Of a stretch of 13,814 bases of DNA, positions 6,361 to 12,729 are shown in pieces (positions within the stretch are counted from its first letter, which is position 1; the number at the start of each line of letters is the position of its first letter). The stretch covers positions 1 through 13,814 of the forward strand of contig JAJYSO010000017.1 in assembly GCA_021793535.1 (NCBI GenBank), in the 5' to 3' direction. The DNA is from Bacteroidota bacterium. Lineage in GTDB: Bacteria; Bacteroidota; Bacteroidia; Flavobacteriales; Flavobacteriaceae. The notes beneath the pieces were generated by a model. It was given only the letters and a program-made list of their open reading frames with translations, ran no database searches and had not been told where the DNA came from. Both the position numbers and the translations under genes were made by a program.

Positions 6361-8094
6361 TTAATATCCCGCTGCACTGTCATCTCCTCGGTGATCGGCA
6401 ACGATTTCAATACGGTCTCCTTCCACTTTTATGATTTCGGTTCGGCCAATGGCTTTTCGCTCTTTAAAGCTATAGCCCATCTTCTTCATCGGAGCCACGA
6501 TGCTGTCGGGAAAGCCCTTTTCTTTTTCGATAAGATCGGGTTGCCATTGCATGTGGAACTTGGGTGCATTTACCGCCTGCTCCACACTGAGTCCAAAATC
6601 AATGATGTCCACAATGGATTGAAAAACAGAGGTGATAATGGTGGCACTGCCAATAGAGCCCAGGACCAAGAAAGGACGTCCTTCTTTCAATACAATAGTC
6701 GGTGTCATGGAACTGAGCATGCGCTTGTTCGGCTCGATAGCATTGGCATCCGTACGAAGGATTAAACCGTTTTTATTGGGGACTCCTGCCTTGGCACTGA
6801 AATCATCCATTTGGTTGTTCAAAACAAAACCAGCACCTTGAACCACCACATGGCTTCCAAAGTTGCCGTTTAGCGTATAGGTAGTTGAGACGGCATTGCC
6901 CAGGCTGTCCAAAGCCACGAGATGCGTAGTCTCTTTGCTTTCTTGTAAAAGCTTTCCGGCGGTAATGGCTTCACTCGAACTGGCTTTTGAAGAATCGTAG
7001 TCTTCCATCCGGGCTTTCAAGTACTCGGGATCAGCTAAAGCTTTTAAAGGCACCTCCACAAAGTTGGGATCTCCCAAATAACTGGCACGATCGGCAAAAG
7101 CTCGCCGCTCGATCTCGGTCATCAACTGTACGGACTTCAGGGTGGAAAAACCATAGTCGGCTATGGGATATTCCGAGAGCATCCCTAGCATCTGTTGCAA
7201 GACGATCCCGCCACTGGAAGGAGGTGGCATGGTCACCACTTGATGACCTTTGTAGTCAAAGACCAAGGGCGTTCGTTCCTCGGCTTGGTAGCTCATCAGA
7301 TCTGCTGCAGAGATCAGTCCCGATTGAGCCTCCATCTCCGCGGTAATCAGCTCGGCAGTCTTTCCTTGGTAAAAACCGGCTTGACCTTGATCTTGAATCC
7401 GCTTTAGCGTTTGGGCCAAGTCTTTTTGAATCAAGGTATCGCCTTTTTTCCATCCCCCTTCCTTAATAAAGGCATTGCCTTCGGGATTGAACTTTTTTAA
7501 CAGGCGTTGATGAAGGTTGAAAACAGCAGCAGCTTTTTCGGTAAGGGCATAACCCTTTTGAGCCAAATCAATGGCCGGTGCGATCAGCTCCTCCATCGGC
7601 AGACTCCCATAGCGCTTATGGGCTAGAAAAAGGCCGGCTACGGTTCCGGGAACTCCTATGGCCAGCCCGCCATCGCGACTGGCGCGTGGAATAACCCGCC
7701 CGCTAGAATCCTGAAACATTGTTTTATGCGCTTCCCCTGGGGCCTTTTCTCGGTAATTCAAGCTGGTATTCTTTCCGTTGGCCAAATGAATGACGGTGAA
7801 ACCACCACCACCAATATTACCGGCTTCGGGGTACACCACTGCCAGAGCCCATTGCATGGCAATACCCGCATCGATGGCATTACCACCCTTTTCAAGTACG
7901 GCTGCTCCAATTGCACTGGCCAAAGGGTGAGCACTGGCTACACCTCCCTTTTGAGAGACCAGCTTCTTGGTGGAAACATAGTGGTAGGGCTCTATAGGGG
8001 ATAATCCTGAATCCGAAGCTCGCTTTTCTATGCAAGAGAGTAAAGAGAGTAAGCCAAGAAAATATAAAAAATAAAGAGATCGTTTGTTGTTCAT
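6361..8094 (-). CDS. ggt: gamma-glutamyltransferase, lipoprotein form
   Basis: I take the ATG at 8094 (577 residues): it puts a signal peptide with lipobox LLSC first (lipid Cys21). An in-frame ATG at 8157 would add 21 residues without signal-peptide character. GGT hydrolyses or transfers gamma-glutamyl groups from glutathione and similar peptides outside the cytoplasm. The order is standard: 'SAHPLASAIGAAVLEKGGNA' near the N-terminus, 'GGGGFTVIHL', Arg115 in 'NYREKAP' (alpha-carboxylate binding), the nucleophile Thr389 in 'KETTHLVALD' where the precursor self-cleaves (E. coli Thr391), 'YTLNGNFG', 'NNQMDDFS', 'RMLSSMTPTIV', and the C-terminus 'ADHRGDDSAAGY'. One departure: the loop usually reading GSPGGS is GSIGSA (6643-6660). 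The likely subunits are about 368 (mature large) and 189 residues (small). It heads a tight unit with the racemase and P1 peptidase genes; the 152 bases upstream may hold a promoter but I see no clear box. Confidence 0.95.
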   Translation of the reverse strand: MNNKRSLYFLYFLGLLSLLSCIEKRASDSGLSPIEPYHYVSTKKLVSQKGGVASAHPLASAIGAAVLEKGGNAIDAGIAMQWALAVVYPEAGNIGGGGFTVIHLANGKNTSLNYREKAPGEAHKTMFQDSSGRVIPRASRDGGLAIGVPGTVAGLFLAHKRYGSLPMEELIAPAIDLAQKGYALTEKAAAVFNLHQRLLKKFNPEGNAFIKEGGWKKGDTLIQKDLAQTLKRIQDQGQAGFYQGKTAELITAEMEAQSGLISAADLMSYQAEERTPLVFDYKGHQVVTMPPPSSGGIVLQQMLGMLSEYPIADYGFSTLKSVQLMTEIERRAFADRASYLGDPNFVEVPLKALADPEYLKARMEDYDSSKASSSEAITAGKLLQESKETTHLVALDSLGNAVSTTYTLNGNFGSHVVVQGAGFVLNNQMDDFSAKAGVPNKNGLILRTDANAIEPNKRMLSSMTPTIVLKEGRPFLVLGSIGSATIITSVFQSIVDIIDFGLSVEQAVNAPKFHMQWQPDLIEKEKGFPDSIVAPMKKMGYSFKERKAIGRTEIIKVEGDRIEIVADHRGDDSAAGY

Positions 8095-8246
8095 TTTTAA
8101 AAGTTTGAAGTGTGTGCGGAAATTGCAGAATACGGGTATGGGAGGCGTTCTTTCCACTGCCTTTATTTGAGTATTCTTTGATGGGAAACCAAGGCTTTTT
8201 CAGTGGAGGATCAAATGAGAAATAGAACGTCGAGTTCCTGCAGGAC

Positions 8247-9281
8247 TTAAAATGTCCAAAAGGCTTGTTCGCCCAAAAATAATGTTGCAACCTTTTGTCT
8301 AATTTTTTGCCCATTGGTTCCGTTAGTAAAACAAACGATGCTCTCACCTGTATCCGGATAAACAAAATAAAAGTTTCTAAAACCCGGATTACTTCCTGTG
8401 TGAGCAATTCCTTTACCTCGCTTATTTCTTTGTATCATTACTCCCATTCCGTATCCGACTCGAGGCGACCTGGAACTTGAATACCCGGTCATCATCTGGT
8501 GTGTTTGTGCCTTTATTCCTTGACCTTCGACCAGGACTTTTTGAATAAAAATGCTGTAATCTCCAGCTGTGGTGATCAAGCTAAAGGCACCGTTAGGGGC
8601 ATCGAACTTTCGCAAAGCTTTAGCCGTTAACCCATCATGCCCATGTGCATAATTGGGCTCCATATTTTTTTTGTAGATATAGTGACTCTCTTGCATACCG
8701 AGAGGCTCGAACACTTCTTCTTGTGCAATTTCCTCCAAACTTTTGCCGGTGATGTGCTCGATGACTTTTTGTAAATAGAGATAGCCTTCACCAGAATATT
8801 TAAAATCTGTTCCTGGAGTAAATGCCGATTGCAAGGCTGCGCCTCTGGGTTTGGTCCAGTTGGGAAGGCCGGTGGTATGGGTTAACGCCATTCGCGCTGT
8901 CATGAGTTTTGCTTTAGGCTCATGACTGAGCCGAGGGTATTGCCAATAGTTGTCCAAAGGGGTGTCGAGGTCTATGACTCCCCTCTCATACAGTTTTAAA
9001 ACGGCATATGCCATTACAGATTTACTTAGAGAGGCTGATTGGAATAGGGTGTGATCGGTTACTTTATCTTGGGTACCATACTTTTTATACCCAACCACAT
9101 AGCTTTTTGCACTTCCGTTCTTGAAATGTACAATTTGCATTCCCGGAATTTTTTCTTCTTGTATAAGTTGAACTAATTCCTTCTCAATAGCCACTTCTTT
9201 ATCATTATTTTGAGCTGTTGTTTTCCAAAAGCAGAAGAGTCCCAGCATCACGAATATCGGGAGGAAGAGGGTCTTGTTCAT
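8247..9281 (-). CDS. exported S12 serine hydrolase (beta-lactamase/PBP-like fold), copy 1
   Basis: The ATG at 9281 (344 residues) is chosen because it begins a good signal peptide, MNKTLFLPIFVMLG... ending 'TTAQ'. An in-frame ATG at 9323 would overlap the upstream gene by 26 bases and add a charged non-signal stretch. The serine-hydrolase motifs are in order: Ser84-x-x-Lys87 in 'QSASLSKSVM', 'LTHTTGLPNW', the tyrosine motif as Tyr162 in 'KYSGEGYLYL' (Gly where Asn is common) and 'HTGSNPGFRNF' (294-304) as the third motif in place of KTG. 'FEPLGMQESHY' is a common S12 segment. Family members are D-aminopeptidases, D-Ala carboxypeptidase-like enzymes and esterases acting outside the cytoplasm; the HTG motif argues against a true class C beta-lactamase. 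It follows the alpha/beta hydrolase gene by 16 bases, so the two are cotranscribed. The substrate is unknown. Confidence 0.9.
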   Translation of the reverse strand: MNKTLFLPIFVMLGLFCFWKTTAQNNDKEVAIEKELVQLIQEEKIPGMQIVHFKNGSAKSYVVGYKKYGTQDKVTDHTLFQSASLSKSVMAYAVLKLYERGVIDLDTPLDNYWQYPRLSHEPKAKLMTARMALTHTTGLPNWTKPRGAALQSAFTPGTDFKYSGEGYLYLQKVIEHITGKSLEEIAQEEVFEPLGMQESHYIYKKNMEPNYAHGHDGLTAKALRKFDAPNGAFSLITTAGDYSIFIQKVLVEGQGIKAQTHQMMTGYSSSRSPRVGYGMGVMIQRNKRGKGIAHTGSNPGFRNFYFVYPDTGESIVCFTNGTNGQKIRQKVATLFLGEQAFWTF

Positions 9282-9297
9282 ATTCTTTTTATTTGGG

Positions 9298-10227
9298 TTA
9301 ATTTTCCTTGTCCTCTTTATCAAAGAGCATTCGGGCTACCGGTCCCGCCATTTCTGCCTGACTGTGTCCAACCCCTTCAGGCATTTCAAATTTCCAGGTG
9401 AAAGGATCCCTTTTGTCATTTGCAAATTGTTTGGCATTTAAATAAAAATGCATGGCTCTTTCGACTCGGTCCCTTCCCTGTCTGCTGACCAAGACATCTT
9501 TGGGAAGGTCCTTTCGGCTTAAAACGCTATCGTCTTCTCCAACCACAACTGTATAGTCTTTACCAAAAACGCTTTTTAAGTTTTCAAGCGAGACCTTGGA
9601 AGAGCCCAATCCGTATTTGTAGTCTGCATTGTAATCTGGCATGGTATAGCTTCCGGCGGAAGCTGTGATGGTTTTAAGAGCCCTGTTGTTGGGAAAAAAC
9701 CAGGAGTAACGATGAACGAACTGGGCTCCAGCTGAAAAACCGTATAATATGTACCCTTTATTGGTTTTATTTTCTTTGTGTACTACATAATCGAACAGCG
9801 GCTCGATTACAGAGAATGTCCAGTCTTTTCTTTCTTTCATCTTTCCATTTTTGTCAAAGACTCCGCCCTGGTGGTAGTCAATTGACGGATAGAGTTCGGC
9901 TGAAAACTTGGGAACAATCAATAAGAACTTGTACTGCTCGGCATAGGGAACCATGCTTTTTCTGTAATTTAAGGCAGCACGGGAGTTTCCGTGCATAAGG
10001 ATCATCACTGGAGCATCTTTGGGTAAGTTTTTGGGCTTGTAGTAATACACGGTAATTGGACGGTCTTTTAAAGGCTCATAATCCGTATAGACAAACTCCC
10101 CAAGCCCGTCTTGTAAGGGAGCATTGTTGGTTTGCTGTGCATATAGCGTATCGTGCTTTAGCCCACCTGTTATACCGAAAAAGAACAGAAGGATCAGACA
10201 GGAGTTAAAATGAATTTTGGTTTTCAT
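9298..10227 (-). CDS. exported alpha/beta hydrolase (esterase / PHB-depolymerase-like)
   Basis: A 309-residue protein with an N-terminal signal peptide (hydrophobic 10-22, likely cleavage after 'TLYA', 27-30). It shows the alpha/beta-hydrolase layout: 'VMILMHGNSRAA' (74-85, oxyanion-hole HGN), the nucleophile Ser165 in 'LYGFSAGAQFVHRY', a likely acid in 'VVGEDDSVL' (Asp232 or Asp233) and His288 in 'PEGVGHSQAEM'. 'RPITVYYYKPKN' at 56-67 resembles the beta-strand entry of secreted esterases related to poly(3-hydroxybutyrate) depolymerases and feruloyl esterases. No carbohydrate-binding or type IX sorting domain is seen. It lies between two S12 hydrolase genes (42 and 16 base gaps), so it probably shares their substrate class: an ester, lactone or amide outside the cytoplasm. 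The catalytic triad is clear; the substrate is not. Confidence 0.87.
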   Translation of the reverse strand: MKTKIHFNSCLILLFFFGITGGLKHDTLYAQQTNNAPLQDGLGEFVYTDYEPLKDRPITVYYYKPKNLPKDAPVMILMHGNSRAALNYRKSMVPYAEQYKFLLIVPKFSAELYPSIDYHQGGVFDKNGKMKERKDWTFSVIEPLFDYVVHKENKTNKGYILYGFSAGAQFVHRYSWFFPNNRALKTITASAGSYTMPDYNADYKYGLGSSKVSLENLKSVFGKDYTVVVGEDDSVLSRKDLPKDVLVSRQGRDRVERAMHFYLNAKQFANDKRDPFTWKFEMPEGVGHSQAEMAGPVARMLFDKEDKEN

Positions 10228-10269
10228 AGGAAAGTTTAATAGGATTTGTGGAAAATAAAAGGGTTAGGG

Positions 10270-11418
10270 TTAATCGATGAACTGGTGATACAATAGGTTG
10301 ATCGTGGGTTTGAGTAAAGAGTTGTAGTTTCCTACTTTTCCGCTCATGCTTCCATTGGTAATGACGACAAAGCCGAATTTTTTTTCTGGATCGAAGAACA
10401 TGGCACTGTAAAGGCCATAGGCCGATCCAGTGTGTCCAGTGAGTTCTATGCCGTCTACCAAGTCTCTGGCAATGCGTATGGCCAGGCCGTAATCAGCCCG
10501 ATTTGAAACCTGAATTACAGGGCTTTGCATAAGTTCTGAGCTTTCCTTTTTAAGGATATGCCCATTCGGATAGGCTCCGTGATTCATGTGCATGATCATG
10601 TATTTGGCTAGATCTTTGGCAGATATTTTCATTCCGCCAGTAGGAGAATATAGGGGGGTACTGTATCCCATTTGGTAATCTTTTTTCTTCTCTTTTATCG
10701 AAGCATAGGCAGCGGGAGATGGGCTATAATCATCTGTCTTTTTATTGTAGTGATATATTTTGGCAAATTTACCTTGGTCCAAACTGTCTACGTCATAACC
10801 TCCATATAGGCCTAAGGGTTTTAGAATGTGTTGGACCACATAGGAATGGAAAGGAGTAGAGGACCATTTTTCCAATATGGACCCGGCCAGGTTATAGTTT
10901 AAGTTGCTGTAATCATATTTTGTCCCCGGCTTGTAGTTATTATAGCTTTTTTCCCAAGTGTCATTTTTTTTGGGATTGATGATATCTAAGGAGGAGTAGC
11001 GTTGGCTGTCATTGATGCTTGAGGTGTGGGATAAAATCATTTTAAGGGTGATGGGGGTGTCAGGATAGTGAGGGTTTCGAATGGGAAAGCCAATCAAATC
11101 ACTGACATCATCGTCCAGGTGGAGCACTCCATTTTCTACAAGTTGTAGTAAAGAAGTCGTTGTAAAAGATTTGGATATGGAGGCAATTCTGAACAGGTCA
11201 CCTTCTTGTAAAGGTGTCTTTTGAGCCTTATCCTTATAACCAATATTGGCTTGATAGGCGATCTTATTGTCTTTTACAACAACAACAGCAAGCCCTACTG
11301 CTTTATATTGGTCCGCAATCTTTTGTAATTCGGCTTCAAAGTTCTTTTGGCCATAGAAGGTTATGGGTACCAGAAGAAAAGCCAGGGCGAAAAACAAATA
11401 ATTTTTTAAAAAATTCAT
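10270..11418 (-). CDS. exported S12 serine hydrolase (beta-lactamase/PBP-like fold), copy 2
   Basis: The ATG at 11418 (382 residues) starts a signal peptide, MNFLKNYLFFALAFLL... ending 'TFYGQ'. An ATG nine codons earlier (11445) would put two histidines and a lysine before it and is less likely. The motifs are complete: Ser80-x-x-Lys83 in 'RIASISKSFTT', Tyr170-Ser-Asn172 in 'KYDYSNLNYNLAG', and 'TGHTGSAYGLYS' with His329-Thr-Gly as the third motif. 'LSHTSSINDS' departs from the usual 'HTSGL'. 'LKPLGLYGGYDV' and 'SPTGGMKISAKDLAKYM' are typical S12 segments. It is only distantly like copy 1, so a recent tandem duplication is unlikely. Enzymes of this type act on D-amino-acid peptides, esters or wall peptides. 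It is 66 bases after the third S12 gene and 42 before the alpha/beta hydrolase gene. Specificity is unknown. Confidence 0.92.
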   Translation of the reverse strand: MNFLKNYLFFALAFLLVPITFYGQKNFEAELQKIADQYKAVGLAVVVVKDNKIAYQANIGYKDKAQKTPLQEGDLFRIASISKSFTTTSLLQLVENGVLHLDDDVSDLIGFPIRNPHYPDTPITLKMILSHTSSINDSQRYSSLDIINPKKNDTWEKSYNNYKPGTKYDYSNLNYNLAGSILEKWSSTPFHSYVVQHILKPLGLYGGYDVDSLDQGKFAKIYHYNKKTDDYSPSPAAYASIKEKKKDYQMGYSTPLYSPTGGMKISAKDLAKYMIMHMNHGAYPNGHILKKESSELMQSPVIQVSNRADYGLAIRIARDLVDGIELTGHTGSAYGLYSAMFFDPEKKFGFVVITNGSMSGKVGNYNSLLKPTINLLYHQFID

Positions 11419-11428
11419 AAACAATGTT

Positions 11429-11436
11429 TTATGGTG
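11429..11436 (-). promoter_or_regulatory. weak -7-like box before the second S12 hydrolase gene
   Basis: On the minus strand the leader reads CCTTTGTATTTTCACC. TATTTTCA matches TAnnTTTG at six of eight positions, and a TTTT lies 19 bases upstream where a -33 element would be. It is about 10-17 bases before the ATG at 11418, so a transcript from it would have almost no leader. A weak internal promoter is possible, but readthrough from the upstream S12 gene is equally plausible. Confidence 0.25.
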
Positions 11437-11484
11437 AAAATACAAAGGTTTTGTGGCGTGTAAAACGTTAACCTTTCTATGTGA

Positions 11485-12570
11485 CTAATTCTGTTTGGCA
11501 TCGAGAATCATTTCCAAGAGTTTTCCGATATCAAGATAGGAAGTTGTACCTCCGTTTGCATCGTTGTTGTTGTATACAAATACGAGATCCTGACTGGGGA
11601 TAATGGTAATGACATGGCCTTTATAGCCTCTTGCAGTATAAGTGTCTTGGGGATGATGCACTTTGTTTCCTCCCAAAGGACTTACAGGGCCTACGGCTAC
11701 TCTCCACATCAGCCCATATCCTCCGCCGGAATTTCCTTTAGAATGGATTTTAGTGCTTTCCTTAACCCAAGATTCGGGAATGATTTGCTGATCTTTCCAC
11801 TGGCCGTTTCGAAGCATCAACAAGCCAAATCGCGCTGCATTTTTTGCGCTCATTTTAAAGGGATATCCCGGGTATTTTGACTTGTCCAAATCGTATGCAT
11901 ATCGCCCGTCAGTTTCGGGATTGAAATCTTCCATTCCGATGGGATCACCAATGATTCGTTTAAACCCTTCAAAAATATCTTCTCCTGTTTTCTCTTTGAA
12001 GATTTCACCGATTACATTAAAGTCCCAGTTGTTATAATACCAGTATGTTCCTGGTGCGTGACTGTGTCTTTTTGGTCGGCTGGCGGCCATGCCTTTGGTT
12101 TCGAAAGCTGCCGGATGATAGATGCCCGATCGGGCTTGAAGCAACATGCGTACCGTGGCCTTTTTTTCGGTTGTACTTAAGGAGTCGATATCGTCTATTC
12201 CCAATTCCTCAATGGTGGCGGTGGTATCGATGATCCCTTCTTTAACCAAAGGTCCATACATGGCACTCATGAAGCTTTTTCTCACTGAGTGGAGTGGAAT
12301 TTTCCGATCGATGTCTCCCCAGGCTCTCAAAATTTTTCCTTTATACAAAATCAGCACGCTGGCTTCATTCAAATTACTGGAGTACGCTCGTGCAGCATCC
12401 AGTTTTTGAGCATCCCATGTTGGAGAATCTTCTTTTACCTTTTCCCAGGTAGCATCCGGGTAATAGAGCTTTGTTTTGGAATGTTTGCTTTGGCAAGAAA
12501 AGGCCATTAAAGAAAGAAGAAGTATCCCAAAGGGTTTTTTAAAAAATTGGAAAAACAAGGATAAGATCAT
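11485..12570 (-). CDS. S12 serine hydrolase lipoprotein, NylB/EstB-like
   Basis: A 361-residue protein beginning with a basic-hydrophobic leader (about 1-25) and a relaxed lipobox 'LMAFSC', Cys26 being the probable lipid site. The catalytic Ser95-x-x-Lys98 is in 'PLHSVRKSFMSA'; the Tyr motif is Tyr178-Tyr-Asn180 in 'GTYWYYNNWDFNVIGE'. The usual HTG/KTG motif is absent. In its place is 'ARGYKGHVITIIPSQDLV' (313-330), which lines up with the 'GxGGQ...PxxDLVVV' ending of 6-aminohexanoate-dimer-hydrolase-like (NylB) and EstB-like S12 proteins. 'NAARFGLLMLRNGQW' and 'SGGGYGLMW' also fit that branch. Such enzymes cleave amides or esters of small molecules; a nylon oligomer is not implied. It is the first gene after susD, beyond a strong hairpin, and 66 bases before the next S12 gene. 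Natural substrate unknown. Confidence 0.88.
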   Translation of the reverse strand: MILSLFFQFFKKPFGILLLSLMAFSCQSKHSKTKLYYPDATWEKVKEDSPTWDAQKLDAARAYSSNLNEASVLILYKGKILRAWGDIDRKIPLHSVRKSFMSAMYGPLVKEGIIDTTATIEELGIDDIDSLSTTEKKATVRMLLQARSGIYHPAAFETKGMAASRPKRHSHAPGTYWYYNNWDFNVIGEIFKEKTGEDIFEGFKRIIGDPIGMEDFNPETDGRYAYDLDKSKYPGYPFKMSAKNAARFGLLMLRNGQWKDQQIIPESWVKESTKIHSKGNSGGGYGLMWRVAVGPVSPLGGNKVHHPQDTYTARGYKGHVITIIPSQDLVFVYNNNDANGGTTSYLDIGKLLEMILDAKQN

Positions 12571-12614
12571 AGCTGTTTACGTTGTTTTAGATTGAATTCT
12601 CATTTCAGCATTTT

Positions 12615-12661
12615 AAACACCGTTCTGTCTTCTCTTTTGAGAAGCTTATAGAACGGTGTTT
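12615..12661. terminator. strong nested hairpin between susD-like gene and hydrolase cluster
   Basis: AAACACCGTTCT (12615-12626) pairs perfectly with AGAACGGTGTTT (12650-12661), a 12-bp stem. Inside the 23-base interval CTTCTC (12629-12634) pairs with GAGAAG (12639-12644) around TTTT. The six-T run (GGTTTTTTG) lies on the plus-strand side, although every gene here reads on the minus strand; the minus-strand exit has only TTTAAAA. It may be a weak or bidirectional terminator for the SusCD unit, or an RNA-stabilising hairpin that makes expression of the downstream genes lower than susD. Confidence 0.65.
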
Positions 12662-12729
12662 GGTTTTTTGAAAGCACAACATTGTTTACTTTTGTTTGTC
12701 AGTAAGGAGCAAGCTGCTCGCCCCTTGTA

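Noticed and set aside
6391..6765. 124-residue plus-strand open frame inside ggt
   Set aside because: It is antisense to the GGT small-subunit region, has no recognisable motif and no promoter. It is a shadow of the real frame.
8232..8247. Near-palindrome around CCTGCAGG at the end of the first S12 gene
   Set aside because: The palindrome is short, interrupted and mostly inside coding sequence, with no T-tract after it. It is probably chance.
7892..8407. 171-residue minus-strand open frame across the GGT/S12 junction
   Set aside because: It overlaps the GGT 5' region and the S12 3' end in another frame and shows no domain character. The true genes in that stretch have clear catalytic motifs.
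8247..12570. The three S12 genes as an antibiotic-resistance (beta-lactamase) cluster
   Set aside because: The third motif is HTG or GYKGH, not KTG, and the neighbours (esterase, GGT, racemase, SusD) do not fit resistance. The S12 fold also covers peptidases and esterases.
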